From Alcaligenaceae bacterium (lineage in GTDB: Bacteria; Pseudomonadota; Gammaproteobacteria; Burkholderiales; Burkholderiaceae_B), in assembly GCA_012839585.1 (NCBI GenBank), contig DUNB01000043.1:1-64000 (forward strand): a stretch of DNA of 64,000 nucleotides, written 5' to 3'. The translations under genes and the position numbers were made by a program. The notes below the pieces were generated by a model that searched no databases, was not told the origin of the DNA, and saw nothing but the letters and a program-made list of their open reading frames with translations. This document shows, in pieces, positions 44,565 through 54,543 of this stretch. Each line of letters begins with the position of its first letter. Position 1 is the first letter of the stretch.

Positions 44565-47099
44565 TCACTGATTGTGTGGCACGATCTCTGCAGGCGCAGC
44601 CATTGGCTGCGCTTTTTCATTTAATAACCTAAACAACAAAGCCTGCCCTTTAGCGTTCGTTTTGAATTCGCCATATTTCGCTTGCTCAAAATAACTGGCC
44701 TGCCCCTCTGGAAAAAACCACGCATCTACCCCATTGGGAAGCCAACGCTGTTGTTTGTATTGCAAACGCAATACCGCTGTATCCGATAAATCGGCAGCAA
44801 CAAGGCTTTCAACTCGGCGCCACTGATCTGGTTGATCCCCTCTAATCAAAACATGCCCGCTACGCGGGTCCTGCAGCGCCACAAGCTCCGACTGCACCTC
44901 AGCCCCGACAGAGAGGTGGGCGAGCAACACAGGCGCTCTGAGCGTCTCTGGATCGATTAACTGAGGGGCCAGATCCCGCACTTGTTGTCCTACAGCAAAA
45001 TCCAGTGCCATAAAATCGCCCTGCATCAACGAACGCGGATCCACCGGCGCTAAGGCCAACACCACAGAGCTTCCTTTAGCTAAGAGGTATTCTTTGCGGG
45101 CGATGTCCTGTGTGGTCAATAGCAACACCGCCCCCAAACCCAACCAAACCCAGCGATAAAAGGCAGGGCGTAACGTAGCAACGTCAGAAACGCTTTCTGA
45201 ATCATCAGCCTGAACGACGACACGCTGTAAAAGCAGCGCACCAGCGGCCAACCATGCGCCCCCAGCGCCCAAAGCCATTGCCTTGTGCACCAGCAACCAA
45301 TCTAAAGCGTAATAATGCAAACCTAAGGCTGCTGCTAACAAAACCACTGCAGCCCAAAACAGCAGCTTATCCCGTTGAGCATAGGCCCAAACCCAGGCAG
45401 CAAGCGCTAAATTTGCAAGAGGTATGGGCATGAGCAAAAACCAACTCAACCCCAGAGCCGCACCACTACACGCCAAGCTAAACACCAAGGAATGCTGCAC
45501 CCGCAACAAGAAAAAAAGCGTAACAGCGGGCAATAGCGCTGCCGCATGGTTAAGCCAATAAGGGCTGCTTTCAATCACGTCTAGGTCAAGCTCCTGTAGA
45601 CTCACCAGCCCCACTAACAACATCACCCAAGCCCACCATAAGGGGGAAACCGTCTCTTTGCGTTCAGGGTTGAGCCGCATCCAGCCAGATAAAACAACAA
45701 GCCCCAGCAAAAGCCCAGTCACTAAGCCGTCAAACAGCTGAATCAGCCGCTGAAAAAAGTCTTGCTGATGACCTAAGACGACGGCAAAAAACAGCAAGCT
45801 GGTCACTCCCGCACTAACAAATCGCGCCAACCACAGCTTGGGACTGAACACATACACGATGATCCCCAACAGCATGAACCACGTCATCAGCCAGGTATTT
45901 TCAGGGTTGAAATCTCTAAGACCTATTCCTACTACTAAAACAGTGCTGCTTAATAAGAACAAAGATAGGTCTTGAGAAATGGTGCTGTTTTTATATCGCT
46001 GTAAGAACAACGCCGCTGTGATAACCACTAGTACATAAACATGTACAACCAGGTCCGAAGGTCTGCCCATCACCTGCCACCAGACCAGCATAAAAAAGAG
46101 CGCGACGATGGCTTGTACACCTAAATAAAACACGCGCAAAAACCAGGGCTCGTTACGGCTAGGTGTCGTCTTAACACGCTGCAACCATGCTCGGCGCAAA
46201 TCATAAATCAACACCGCTCCGATGGAGGAACCAGCAAAAAACAAGGTGGTTATCGACAGATGGCTTTCACTGAGACTGTATACAACCAGCCCCATCGCCA
46301 AGGCATACACCGCCACATAGGCAATCGCACCTGTCAGCACATCTTGTAAACGACGCAAATACCACCAGGCTAAGCCACCCATCAAGGCCAAACACAGCAC
46401 GTTTCGGAAATAAACCACCCCATCGCTCACATGCATAAACCAGGCCTGCGCCTGCCACCACAGCACAGATCCACTTAAAAACAGCATACAAACGCGCCGC
46501 ACTACCAGCTGTGGATCCACAAAAGTGGTACGCAATAAATGCGTCAGCCCCAAGGCGATTACATTCACTACAACGGCTGCCCCGCCCGCCCCACTAAAAG
46601 AGAAGAACATCAGCACTAATGGACCAGCAGAAGGCACCAGTCCAAAGTACAAGTACAGAGCTATATTTGTTAATGTTAAAACAAGCAGTATGATAAATAA
46701 GGAGCGCTGCGCTATCAGCCACGGCAAAAGTAACGCCGCCCAAAGCGCAAATAGCTGCCAGGGATCGGCTCCGGTTTGGTAACTTTGACCTATCAGCGCC
46801 AACACGCCGCCCACCGCTATCGCAGCCAGACTCAAGCTTAAGCTTGACAGGCTGTGGGCTCTAGTCCAATCATTAGGCTTATTTTTGCCTTGCCACCATG
46901 CCAACAACACAAGTGCTGTTATAGTGGCCTGTAATAAGGCGACCCGGCCTACTTTGGGCCAGCTTAACCAATTTGCAGCAATAGCCATGATCAGCGCACT
47001 GCCTAACAGCACCGCAGCGATCAAGATGCTGCTCCGCTGCAAAAACCGTGCCCAATCTGGTATGCCCAGAATGGATTGATTTAACTCTTTTACTTGCAT
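44565..47099 (-). CDS. Membrane protein with DUF2157, DUF4401-like and GDYXXLXY parts
   Basis: About 844 residues with over 20 hydrophobic segments. The N-terminal part (WLSWPKVGRVALLQ and 'GQSYQTGADPWQLFALWA') is DUF2157; the C-terminal soluble part carries MQGDFMALDFAV, the GDYXXLXY signature with Phe for both Tyr. In other genomes these modules are often separate neighbouring genes, so this is a fusion. The start at 47099 (GAGGTGAG ahead) is chosen; 47159 would leave 2 bases to topB. Function is unknown. It sits between smg and topB on the opposite strand. Confidence 0.75.
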   Translation of the reverse strand: MQVKELNQSILGIPDWARFLQRSSILIAAVLLGSALIMAIAANWLSWPKVGRVALLQATITALVLLAWWQGKNKPNDWTRAHSLSSLSLSLAAIAVGGVLALIGQSYQTGADPWQLFALWAALLLPWLIAQRSLFIILLVLTLTNIALYLYFGLVPSAGPLVLMFFSFSGAGGAAVVVNVIALGLTHLLRTTFVDPQLVVRRVCMLFLSGSVLWWQAQAWFMHVSDGVVYFRNVLCLALMGGLAWWYLRRLQDVLTGAIAYVAVYALAMGLVVYSLSESHLSITTLFFAGSSIGAVLIYDLRRAWLQRVKTTPSRNEPWFLRVFYLGVQAIVALFFMLVWWQVMGRPSDLVVHVYVLVVITAALFLQRYKNSTISQDLSLFLLSSTVLVVGIGLRDFNPENTWLMTWFMLLGIIVYVFSPKLWLARFVSAGVTSLLFFAVVLGHQQDFFQRLIQLFDGLVTGLLLGLVVLSGWMRLNPERKETVSPLWWAWVMLLVGLVSLQELDLDVIESSPYWLNHAAALLPAVTLFFLLRVQHSLVFSLACSGAALGLSWFLLMPIPLANLALAAWVWAYAQRDKLLFWAAVVLLAAALGLHYYALDWLLVHKAMALGAGGAWLAAGALLLQRVVVQADDSESVSDVATLRPAFYRWVWLGLGAVLLLTTQDIARKEYLLAKGSSVVLALAPVDPRSLMQGDFMALDFAVGQQVRDLAPQLIDPETLRAPVLLAHLSVGAEVQSELVALQDPRSGHVLIRGDQPDQWRRVESLVAADLSDTAVLRLQYKQQRWLPNGVDAWFFPEGQASYFEQAKYGEFKTNAKGQALLFRLLNEKAQPMAAPAEIVPHNQ

Positions 47100-47161
47100 A
47101 ATGCGATTCTCACCTCGTATGATCTGCGCTATTAACGCGGACTTGCTGTGACGGTACACCC

Positions 47162-49783
47162 ATGACTAAAACTCTAATCATTGCCGAAAAACCTTCTGTA
47201 GCACTAGACATCTCTCGTGCCTTGGGGGGCTTTACCCGTGAAGGGGACTATTTTGAAAGCGAACAATTCGTACTAGCAGCCAGCGTTGGCCATCTGCTTA
47301 GTCTAGTCGCCCCTAACGACCCCGTACGTGGCAAATGGAGTTTTACGCATTTACCCGTGATTCCACCACAGTTTGAGCTCAATCCCTCTGATAAAAAATC
47401 AGCGGAACGCCTAAAACTACTCGTTAAGTTGTTGAAACGCAAAGACGTGTCAGCCGTCATTAATGCATGCGATGCGGGACGTGAGGGTGAGTTAATTTTC
47501 CGTTACATCATGCAGTACGCAAAGGTAAACAAACCCATCCAGCGCCTTTGGTTACGCTCCATGACGCGCGAAGCCATCCGCGAGGCATTTGAAAACCTAC
47601 GCGAGGACGAGGAATTAAAACCCCTAGAGGCCGCTGCACGATCCAGAGCCGAAGCCGACTGGTTGGTTGGCATTAACGGCACCCGTGCCATGACGGCGTT
47701 TAACAGCAAAGACGGTGGTTTTTTCAAAACCCCTGTGGGTCGCGTGCAAACCCCAACCCTCGCCATCGTACACGAACGTGAAGAGAGTATTCGCCGTTTT
47801 GTGTCCCGTGACTACTGGGAAATCCACGCAGACTTTTCTGCCTCAGCCGGTTCGTATTTAGGACGCTGGTTTGACCCTAATTTCAAAAAAGACGAATCTG
47901 ACGCAGAAAAACGTGACTCCCGTGTCTGGAGCGCTGAGACCGCTCAGGCCATTGCCGACGCCTGTCGCAACCAATCCGGTATAGTCACCGAGGAATCCAA
48001 ACCATCCAAACAGCAATCACCTGCGCTCTTTGACTTAACGACGCTACAACGCGAGGCAAACTCACGTTTTGGCTTTTCCGCCAAGACCACCTTATCGCTT
48101 GCGCAAACCCTCTACGAGCGCCATAAGGCTCTGACATACCCACGAACCGACTCGCGCTATCTGCCCGAGGACTATTTGCTCACCGTAAAGGACACGATGC
48201 AGGCCTTGGCCGAGGCTGACACCCCTGCCTCTGCCTCCGTACAACCCTTTGCCAAACAGGTTTGTGACAACGATTGGGTTAAAGCCAGCCGTCGCGTGTT
48301 TGATGACAAAAAGGTCTCTGATCACTTTGCCATCATTCCTACCCTAAAGATTCCTCGTGAGCTTAGCGATGCCGAATTCAAAATCTACGAGTTAGTCACA
48401 CGCCGCTTTTTGGCCATGTTCTTTCCGGCCGCCGAGTTCCGTCTCACAACACGAATTACTCAGGTGAAAGAGCATCGCTTTAAAACCGAGGGTAAAGTGT
48501 TGGTGAACCCAGGCTGGCTCAGCATTTACGGTCGTGAGGCTCAAGGCAATGATGACAACCTGGTCGCCGTCACCGCGAACGAAACCGTACAAGTCGACTC
48601 AGTAGAACCAAAAGCCTTAGCCACTAAGCCCCCAGCACGCTTTACAGAAGCCACGCTACTGTCCGCCATGGAAGGCGCCGGAAAGCGGGTGGACGATGAC
48701 GCACTGCGCGAGGCCATGTCTGAGCGCGGCTTAGGTACCCCTGCTACGCGCGCCTCGATTATCGAAGGTCTGCTCAACGAGAGCTACCTACGCCGCGAGG
48801 GCCGCGAGCTCGTTCCTACGGCCAAAGCCAAGCAACTCATGACGTTGCTGTCTGGTTTAGGTGTTAATGAGCTCACCTCGCCGGAACTCACCGGCGAATG
48901 GGAACACCGCCTCAAACAAATCGAACAAGGCCAGCTCGACCGCGAAGCCTTCATGGCCAAAATCGAGAGCATGACGGACGCCATCGTGCGTCGCGCCAAA
49001 GAATACGAGCGCGACACCGTTCCCGGCGACTACGTAACCCTACAAACCCCCTGCCCAGTGTGTGGCAATGTGGTTAAAGAAAACTACCGCCGCTATGCCT
49101 GCACCAGCTGTGACTTTTCCATTGGTAAGCACCCAGGCGGCAAAACGCTGGAAATCCCAGAGGTCGAGGAACTACTGCAAAACCGAACCATTGGCCCACT
49201 CACCGGTTTCATCAGCAAAATGGGACGTCCTTTTGCGGCGATTTTACGCATCAATGATGAAAACAAACTGGAGTTCGACTTTGGACAAAACGAAGAAGAG
49301 GACAACGAGCCGGTTGATTTCTCTTCTCAAGAGCCGGTTGGGCCTTGCCCCAAGTGCCAATCCAACGTGTTCGAGCACGGTATTCGCTATATATGTGAAA
49401 AAGCCGTCGGCCCAGAAAAATCGTGTGACTTCCGCAGTAATAAAGTGATTTTGCAGCAAGAAATCGATCGCGATCAAATGCGAAAACTCTTGGTCGACAG
49501 CAAAACCGACCTATTAGAAAACTTCGTTTCTAATCGCACCAACCGTAAGTTCAAGGCGTTCTTAACGCGTGATGCAGCGGGCAAAGTCTCTTTTGAATTT
49601 GAGCCGCGTGCCGCTAAGGCTGCTAAAAAAGCAGCGAAAAAAGCCACGACTAAAACGGCAGCTAAAAAGGCGGCAACCAAAGCCGCAGCCAAAAAAACCA
49701 CCAAAACCGCGGCTAAAAAAGCCGCAAAAAAAGCAGCCAAAAAGGCAGCTAAAAAAGCGGCCGCTAAAACAACCACTGAATAA
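47162..49783 (+). CDS. topB: DNA topoisomerase III with histone-H1-like lysine/alanine tail
   Basis: An 873-residue type IA topoisomerase. The N-terminal Toprim domain starts 'LIIAEKPSVALDISRALGG', with DAGREGELIF for the metal site. The active-site tyrosine is at residue 326 in LTYPRTDSR. Two zinc-ribbon-like segments follow (CPVCGN...CTSC near 625-645, CPKCQS...C near 725-750). Residues ~815-873 are almost only Ala, Lys and Thr in KKAAKKA repeats. The enzyme decatenates DNA; the tail should bind DNA without sequence preference, like eukaryotic H1 tails. A SET methyltransferase gene begins 9 bases downstream. Confidence 0.93.
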   Translation: MTKTLIIAEKPSVALDISRALGGFTREGDYFESEQFVLAASVGHLLSLVAPNDPVRGKWSFTHLPVIPPQFELNPSDKKSAERLKLLVKLLKRKDVSAVINACDAGREGELIFRYIMQYAKVNKPIQRLWLRSMTREAIREAFENLREDEELKPLEAAARSRAEADWLVGINGTRAMTAFNSKDGGFFKTPVGRVQTPTLAIVHEREESIRRFVSRDYWEIHADFSASAGSYLGRWFDPNFKKDESDAEKRDSRVWSAETAQAIADACRNQSGIVTEESKPSKQQSPALFDLTTLQREANSRFGFSAKTTLSLAQTLYERHKALTYPRTDSRYLPEDYLLTVKDTMQALAEADTPASASVQPFAKQVCDNDWVKASRRVFDDKKVSDHFAIIPTLKIPRELSDAEFKIYELVTRRFLAMFFPAAEFRLTTRITQVKEHRFKTEGKVLVNPGWLSIYGREAQGNDDNLVAVTANETVQVDSVEPKALATKPPARFTEATLLSAMEGAGKRVDDDALREAMSERGLGTPATRASIIEGLLNESYLRREGRELVPTAKAKQLMTLLSGLGVNELTSPELTGEWEHRLKQIEQGQLDREAFMAKIESMTDAIVRRAKEYERDTVPGDYVTLQTPCPVCGNVVKENYRRYACTSCDFSIGKHPGGKTLEIPEVEELLQNRTIGPLTGFISKMGRPFAAILRINDENKLEFDFGQNEEEDNEPVDFSSQEPVGPCPKCQSNVFEHGIRYICEKAVGPEKSCDFRSNKVILQQEIDRDQMRKLLVDSKTDLLENFVSNRTNRKFKAFLTRDAAGKVSFEFEPRAAKAAKKAAKKATTKTAAKKAATKAAAKKTTKTAAKKAAKKAAKKAAKKAAAKTTTE
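49612..49780 (+). repeat. Degenerate GCT-AAA-AAA-GC coding repeat in the topB tail
   Basis: Tandem, imperfect codon repeats (GCTAAAAAAGC-type units) encode the Ala-Lys tail of TopB. The variation among units shows drift rather than recent duplication. Length variation between strains would be expected here. Confidence 0.8.
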
Positions 49784-49792
49784 AGGATTCGA

Positions 49793-50389
49793 ATGAGCAA
49801 AAAAACCGGTTTAGGCCCCTGGCACGAAGTACGCCGTTCCGACCTCCACGGTCGTGGCGTCTTTGCCCGCCGCCCTATACCCAAAGGCACATATATATTG
49901 GAATACGAAGGCGTACGCATTACCCCTGAGGAGGCCGATGCGCAGGAGCCCACCGACCCCAATGATCCCTATCACACGTTCTTCTTTGCGATTAGCAATG
50001 GCATGATCATTGATGGCGGGCAAAACGGGAACGACTCGCGCTTTATCAATCACTCTTGCGATCCCAACTGTGAAGGGCACGAAAGCGACGATGGCGACAA
50101 AGTCTTTATTGTGGCCATGCGTGATATTGCACAAGGCGAGGAGCTACTCTATGACTACGCCCTGACCATTGATGACAAGCTCACCAAAACCCTGAAAAAA
50201 CAATATGCCTGCTGGTGTGGCGCCAAAACATGTCGTGGTACCATGTTAGCCCTGCCTAAGCTCACTAAACAGCAACAAGAACAGGCCAAGTTAAAAAAGT
50301 GGATAAAAAAACAAATCCGTAAAGAGATGCGTAAGAAGATGCGCAAGCAAATCCGCAAAGAACTTAAAAAATCATTACGTAATACGTAA
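49793..50389 (+). CDS. SET-domain protein-lysine methyltransferase with basic tail
   Basis: A 198-residue SET protein. The fold is complete: RGVFARRPIPKG (SET-N), 'RFINHSCDPNC' at residues 83-93 (SAM site and pseudoknot), EELLYDY at 116-122, and a post-SET cysteine cluster CWCGAKTC at 140-147, which with an earlier cysteine would bind zinc. Residues 160-198 are a Lys/Arg-rich helical tail (KKQIRKEMRKKMRKQ). Such enzymes methylate lysines in proteins. It follows topB by 9 bases with AAGGA before the ATG, so it is co-transcribed. Its likely substrate is the lysine-rich TopB tail, or another histone-like protein; this is inference. Confidence 0.85.
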   Translation: MSKKTGLGPWHEVRRSDLHGRGVFARRPIPKGTYILEYEGVRITPEEADAQEPTDPNDPYHTFFFAISNGMIIDGGQNGNDSRFINHSCDPNCEGHESDDGDKVFIVAMRDIAQGEELLYDYALTIDDKLTKTLKKQYACWCGAKTCRGTMLALPKLTKQQQEQAKLKKWIKKQIRKEMRKKMRKQIRKELKKSLRNT

Positions 50390-50410
50390 AAAAACCAACA
50401 AACCAAAGAA

Positions 50411-50444
50411 AAAGGGCGATTCCATGGAAGAATCGCCCTTTTTT
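50411..50444. terminator. Bidirectional terminator after the SET gene
   Basis: GGGCGATTC and GAATCGCCC (50414-50438) form a stem, flanked by an A-run before and TTTTTT after. It serves the SET gene and the convergent AMP nucleosidase gene. Confidence 0.92.
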
Positions 50445-50492
50445 GCTTTTAAACGCTAACCAAGATCTGGCTAGCTATGTCTATGTACCCCG

Positions 50493-51986
50493 TTACTGAA
50501 ACGCGGTTTCAATAAAACTACGTAATTTTCTTGAGTGCAGACGCTCAGGAGGCATTTCTCGAACCAGTTCTAAGGCCCGTATGCCTATATGCAAATGCTG
50601 ACCCACCTGTGTGCTATAGAACGCATTAGCCATGCCTGGCAGTTTAAGCTCGCCATGCAAGGGTTTATCTGACACACAGAGCAAGGTGCCATAGGGCACC
50701 CTAAACCTAAACCCATTCGCCGCAATCGTGGCCGACTCCATATCCAAAGCAATCGCTCGTGACTGTGAAAGCCTACGTACAGGTTCCGAGTGATCCCGTA
50801 ACTCCCAGTTTCTATTATCTATAGAGGCCACCGTGCCGGTACGCATAATGCGTTTTAATTCCCAACCAGATAGCCCTGCCACCTCTGCCACCGCCTGTTC
50901 TAAGGCGATCTGGATCTCAGCCAAAGGCGGTACAGGCACCCAGGTAGGCAAATCATCATCTAAGACCTTATCCTGACGCACATAGCCATGCGCTAACACG
51001 TAATCGCCCAGTCGCTGCGTAGTTCGTAGCCCCGCGCAATGCCCTAACATCAGCCACGCTGATGGTCGCAATACCGCCACGTGGTCGGTAATGGTTTTCG
51101 CATTTGAAGGACCCACCCCGATATTGATCAAGGTAATGCCACTGTGATTATCACGCATCAGATGATAAGACGGCATTTGAGGAAGCCGTGATAAAGGCGT
51201 TCCACTCGTTTTTCCGCCAGCATAAGTGATCACATTCCCTGGTTCCACTAAAGCGGTATACCCCCCTTTCTCATCAGCCAGCGTCTGCTTTGCCCAAGAG
51301 CAAAACTCATCCACATAAAACTGGTAGTTGGTAAACAACACGAAATTTTGAAAGTACGAGGGACGTGTGGCGGTGTAATGCTGCAATCGCTGTAAGGAGT
51401 AATCAACACGTGGCGCCGTAAAAGGTGCTAAAGGTAAAGGCTCTCCTTTTTTAGGCTCCCAGGTGCCATTAACAATGGTGTCGTCCATATGAATTAGGTC
51501 AGGCACATCAAAGTGATCTCGTAAGCTATGCCCTGAGGATTCGGGATAAATAGCCTCCTTTTCCTCATTACCATTCAAACAAAAATGCAGCGGAATAGGC
51601 TGACTGGACTCACCAACCTCCACCCCAACCCCATGGTTTTTAATCAGCAAGCCTAGCTGCTCTACAAAATAATTAAAAAACAAATCGGGCTGTGTCACGG
51701 TAGTGGCATAAAGCCCTGGCTCCACGACATGACCGTAAGACAAACGACTATCTATCTCTTCGTGCGTCTCCACACGTATACGTATCGCAGGGTAACACGC
51801 TCTAAAACGCTCTCCCTCTGGAAAACCTTCCTGCATACATAATCTAAATTTTTCTTTAATGAACTGTGTGTTTCGCTCATAAATATCAAGCAGCCGCTGT
51901 GTCGCTGCAGTCGCATCCATAAAACGCTCATACGCCATCGTGGGCGGCAACTGAGTCACTATGCTGGACGGTGTATTATCTTTCAT
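50493..51986 (-). CDS. amn: AMP nucleosidase
   Basis: A 497-residue enzyme splitting AMP into adenine and ribose 5-phosphate. The C-terminal nucleoside-phosphorylase-like domain contains 'LINIGVGPSNAKTITDHVA' and MLGHCAGLR; 'ALDMESATIAANGFRFRVPY' and SDKPLHGE are typical of Amn. The N-terminal regulatory domain is present. The ATG at 51986 is preferred to 52034. Its location opposite malate synthase G is not functionally telling. Confidence 0.93.
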   Translation of the reverse strand: MKDNTPSSIVTQLPPTMAYERFMDATAATQRLLDIYERNTQFIKEKFRLCMQEGFPEGERFRACYPAIRIRVETHEEIDSRLSYGHVVEPGLYATTVTQPDLFFNYFVEQLGLLIKNHGVGVEVGESSQPIPLHFCLNGNEEKEAIYPESSGHSLRDHFDVPDLIHMDDTIVNGTWEPKKGEPLPLAPFTAPRVDYSLQRLQHYTATRPSYFQNFVLFTNYQFYVDEFCSWAKQTLADEKGGYTALVEPGNVITYAGGKTSGTPLSRLPQMPSYHLMRDNHSGITLINIGVGPSNAKTITDHVAVLRPSAWLMLGHCAGLRTTQRLGDYVLAHGYVRQDKVLDDDLPTWVPVPPLAEIQIALEQAVAEVAGLSGWELKRIMRTGTVASIDNRNWELRDHSEPVRRLSQSRAIALDMESATIAANGFRFRVPYGTLLCVSDKPLHGELKLPGMANAFYSTQVGQHLHIGIRALELVREMPPERLHSRKLRSFIETAFQ

Positions 51987-52231
51987 AAAAAGTATCCTTT
52001 GCCTTTTAAAAAAAACAAAAAAATGGCAAAGCAAATAAAAAAACGGGATGCTTCACTTCATTTTTCTTTTTTTACCAGATGAGTCGATACTTTTAGTATC
52101 GGATCAACTAACCTAAATCGCTCTTCAACAACCCCCCTCTTACAAGCCATAATAAATTGAAAGGCAACGCATTTAATCAAAAACATAATAGCAAAAGCCA
52201 CTCATCTATCTTATGACATTAGGGGGATCTC
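51987..52231. promoter_or_regulatory. Divergent amn/glcB promoter region
   Basis: A 245-base AT-rich region holding the start signals of both genes. A palindrome CGATAC-TTTTA-GTATCG lies at 52085-52101, mid-region, and could be an operator or hairpin. GGGGGA is the ribosome site for glcB at 52222-52227. No convincing -35/-10 pair was found. Confidence 0.4.
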
Positions 52232-54400
52232 ATGACACAACGTATCTTATGCGGACAGCTATATGTTGATCAGCAACTTTACGACTTTATCCAGAATAAC
52301 GCCCTACCAGGTACAGGCCTGGATGCCCACTCTTTTTGGCAAGGGTTCAGTGATCTCGTTCATGATCTTGCCCCAAAAAACCAAGCGCTATTACAAAAAC
52401 GCGACCAACTGCAAAGCCAAATAGATCAATGGCATCAACGTCATCCAGGCCCGATTAAAGATATGGCGGCCTATCAAGCTTTTTTAAAAGAGATCGGTTA
52501 TTTGGTCGAGCAACCGGTGCAAGCTCGCATCAATACTGATCAAATAGATAGCGCTATTACACAACAGGCCGGCCCTCAATTGGTTGTGCCCATTACCAAT
52601 GCCCGCTATGCATTAAACGCGGCCAATGCGCGTTGGGGTAGTCTCTACGACGCCTTATATGGCACAGACGCCATTCCTACCACCGGTGGCGCAGAGATCA
52701 CCGCCACCTACAACCCAACGCGTGGACAACAGGTAATAGCTTTTGCTCGCCGCTTTTTAGATAGCGCGATTCCTCTACAAACAGGCTCACATCAAGACGC
52801 CACCTTGTACACCATTCAAAATGGCGCCTTACAAATCCACCTAAAAAACGGCACGCAAACCGCTCTTAAAGACAGTGCTAGTCTATTAGGTTATCGTGGC
52901 GCCCCCTCTGCCCCAGAGGCGCTGATCTTTACGCACCACGGCTTACGTTTTGAGCTACAGATTGATCGTAACCACCCCATCGGCAAAGACGATGCGGCCG
53001 GTATCAAAGATCTGCTCATGGAATCTGCCATCACCACCATTATGGATTGTGAGGACTCGGTGGCCACCGTGGACGCCGAAGACAAAACCTTGGCTTATAA
53101 AAACTGGTTAGGTCTTATTACAGGGGATCTCAGTGCAGACATTCAAAAAGGCGGTCGCACCACCACGCGACGCTTAAACCCTGACCGAGAATACACTGAT
53201 CTCAACGGCCAGCCCCAACGATTGCCTGGTCGTTCGCTGATGTTTATCCGTAATGTAGGGCATTTGATGACCAATCCGGCCATCCTTGACCAGAATGATC
53301 AGCCTATTCCTGAAGGGATCATGGATGCGGTGATCACCAGCCTAATCGCAATGCGTGACTTGAGCCTAAAAACCAACTCAGAAAAAGGCTCTATCTACAT
53401 TGTTAAACCCAAAATGCATGGCCCGGAGGAAGTGGCTTTTGCGGATGAACTCTTTGCACGCACCGAAGACCTGCTAAATATCCCACGCAACACATTAAAA
53501 ATGGGCATCATGGACGAGGAGCGCCGTACCACGGTTAACCTTAAAGCCTGTATTCATGCCGCCAAAGAACGTGTTGCTTTTATTAACACCGGCTTTTTGG
53601 ATAGAACAGGCGATGAGATCCACACCTGCATGCAAGCAGGCCCCGTCGCACGCAAAAATGAAATCAAAAACCTCGCTTGGTTACCTGCCTATGAGCGCAA
53701 CAACGTTCAAGTGGGATTGGATTGTGGTTTGCGTGGTCGCGCTCAAATAGGTAAAGGCATGTGGGCGATGCCTGACCTGATGGCCGATATGCTAGAGCAA
53801 AAAATTGGCCACCTAAAAGCAGGTGGTAACACCGCTTGGGTCCCCTCACCAACGGCTGCGACACTGCATGCTTTGCACTACCATCAACTCGATGTACAGC
53901 AAATCCAAAAAGAGATGGAGGGTCAGAACGAACCCTTACTAGAAGACATTCTAACCATCCCCGTCGTAGAAACGCCAAGCTGGAGTGCTGAAGACATTCA
54001 GCAAGAACTCGATAACAACGCACAAGGTATTTTGGGATACGTAGTACGTTGGATTGACCAGGGCATAGGTTGCTCTAAGGTTCCTGATATTCACGATGTG
54101 GGCTTGATGGAAGACCGCGCTACGCTGCGTATTTCCAGCCAACATATTGCCAACTGGATGCTGCACGGTATCGTTAGCCCGGAACAGGTCGATGCCACTC
54201 TGCAGCGCATGGCTGCTGTTGTGGATCAACAAAACCAAGGAGACGTTGCATATTCACCCATGGCAGGCCACTTTGACTCCTCCAAAGCCTATCAGGCTGC
54301 GCGTGACTTAGTGTTCAAAGGCCTGGAGCAACCCAATGGTTATACAGAGCCCCTGCTGCACCGCTGGCGCTTAAACCTCAAACAAGAGTCAGCCTCTTAA
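52232..54400 (+). CDS. glcB: Malate synthase G
   Basis: A 722-residue enzyme that condenses glyoxylate with acetyl-CoA to malate; the length is that of isoform G. Landmarks are '[17 protein letters not shown]', [26 protein letters not shown] (magnesium-binding glutamate) and GKGMWAMPD. It works in the glyoxylate bypass or glycolate use; AceK encoded at 37240 controls carbon entry to that bypass. A terminator follows at 54451. Confidence 0.95.
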   Translation: MTQRILCGQLYVDQQLYDFIQNNALPGTGLDAHSFWQGFSDLVHDLAPKNQALLQKRDQLQSQIDQWHQRHPGPIKDMAAYQAFLKEIGYLVEQPVQARINTDQIDSAITQQAGPQLVVPITNARYALNAANARWGSLYDALYGTDAIPTTGGAEITATYNPTRGQQVIAFARRFLDSAIPLQTGSHQDATLYTIQNGALQIHLKNGTQTALKDSASLLGYRGAPSAPEALIFTHHGLRFELQIDRNHPIGKDDAAGIKDLLMESAITTIMDCEDSVATVDAEDKTLAYKNWLGLITGDLSADIQKGGRTTTRRLNPDREYTDLNGQPQRLPGRSLMFIRNVGHLMTNPAILDQNDQPIPEGIMDAVITSLIAMRDLSLKTNSEKGSIYIVKPKMHGPEEVAFADELFARTEDLLNIPRNTLKMGIMDEERRTTVNLKACIHAAKERVAFINTGFLDRTGDEIHTCMQAGPVARKNEIKNLAWLPAYERNNVQVGLDCGLRGRAQIGKGMWAMPDLMADMLEQKIGHLKAGGNTAWVPSPTAATLHALHYHQLDVQQIQKEMEGQNEPLLEDILTIPVVETPSWSAEDIQQELDNNAQGILGYVVRWIDQGIGCSKVPDIHDVGLMEDRATLRISSQHIANWMLHGIVSPEQVDATLQRMAAVVDQQNQGDVAYSPMAGHFDSSKAYQAARDLVFKGLEQPNGYTEPLLHRWRLNLKQESAS

Positions 54401-54450
54401 GGCAAATCGGCTTCTCTTTATTAGAATCCGAGTCCACTTAAAGCAAAAAG

Positions 54451-54483
54451 ACCGCAGCCGGCAATCTACCGGCTGCGGTTTTT
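54451..54483 (+). terminator. Intrinsic terminator after glcB
   Basis: ACCGCAGCCGG and CCGGCTGCGGT form an 11-bp stem with a 7-base loop, followed by TTTTT. Confidence 0.92.
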
Positions 54484-54543
54484 ATATGCGCTGTATGACC
54501 ATGCTAAACTGCACGCATCTTACCTCTATTTTTTAAATAAAAA

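Noticed and set aside
46267-46491. Small cysteine-containing frames opposite and inside the DUF2157 gene
   Set aside because: They are shadows of a long, well-supported membrane-protein frame.
49474-49962. 162-codon minus-strand frame rich in Ala, Phe and Leu
   Set aside because: Antisense image of the Ala/Lys tail of topB and the SET gene start; lysine codons read as Phe/Leu on the other strand.
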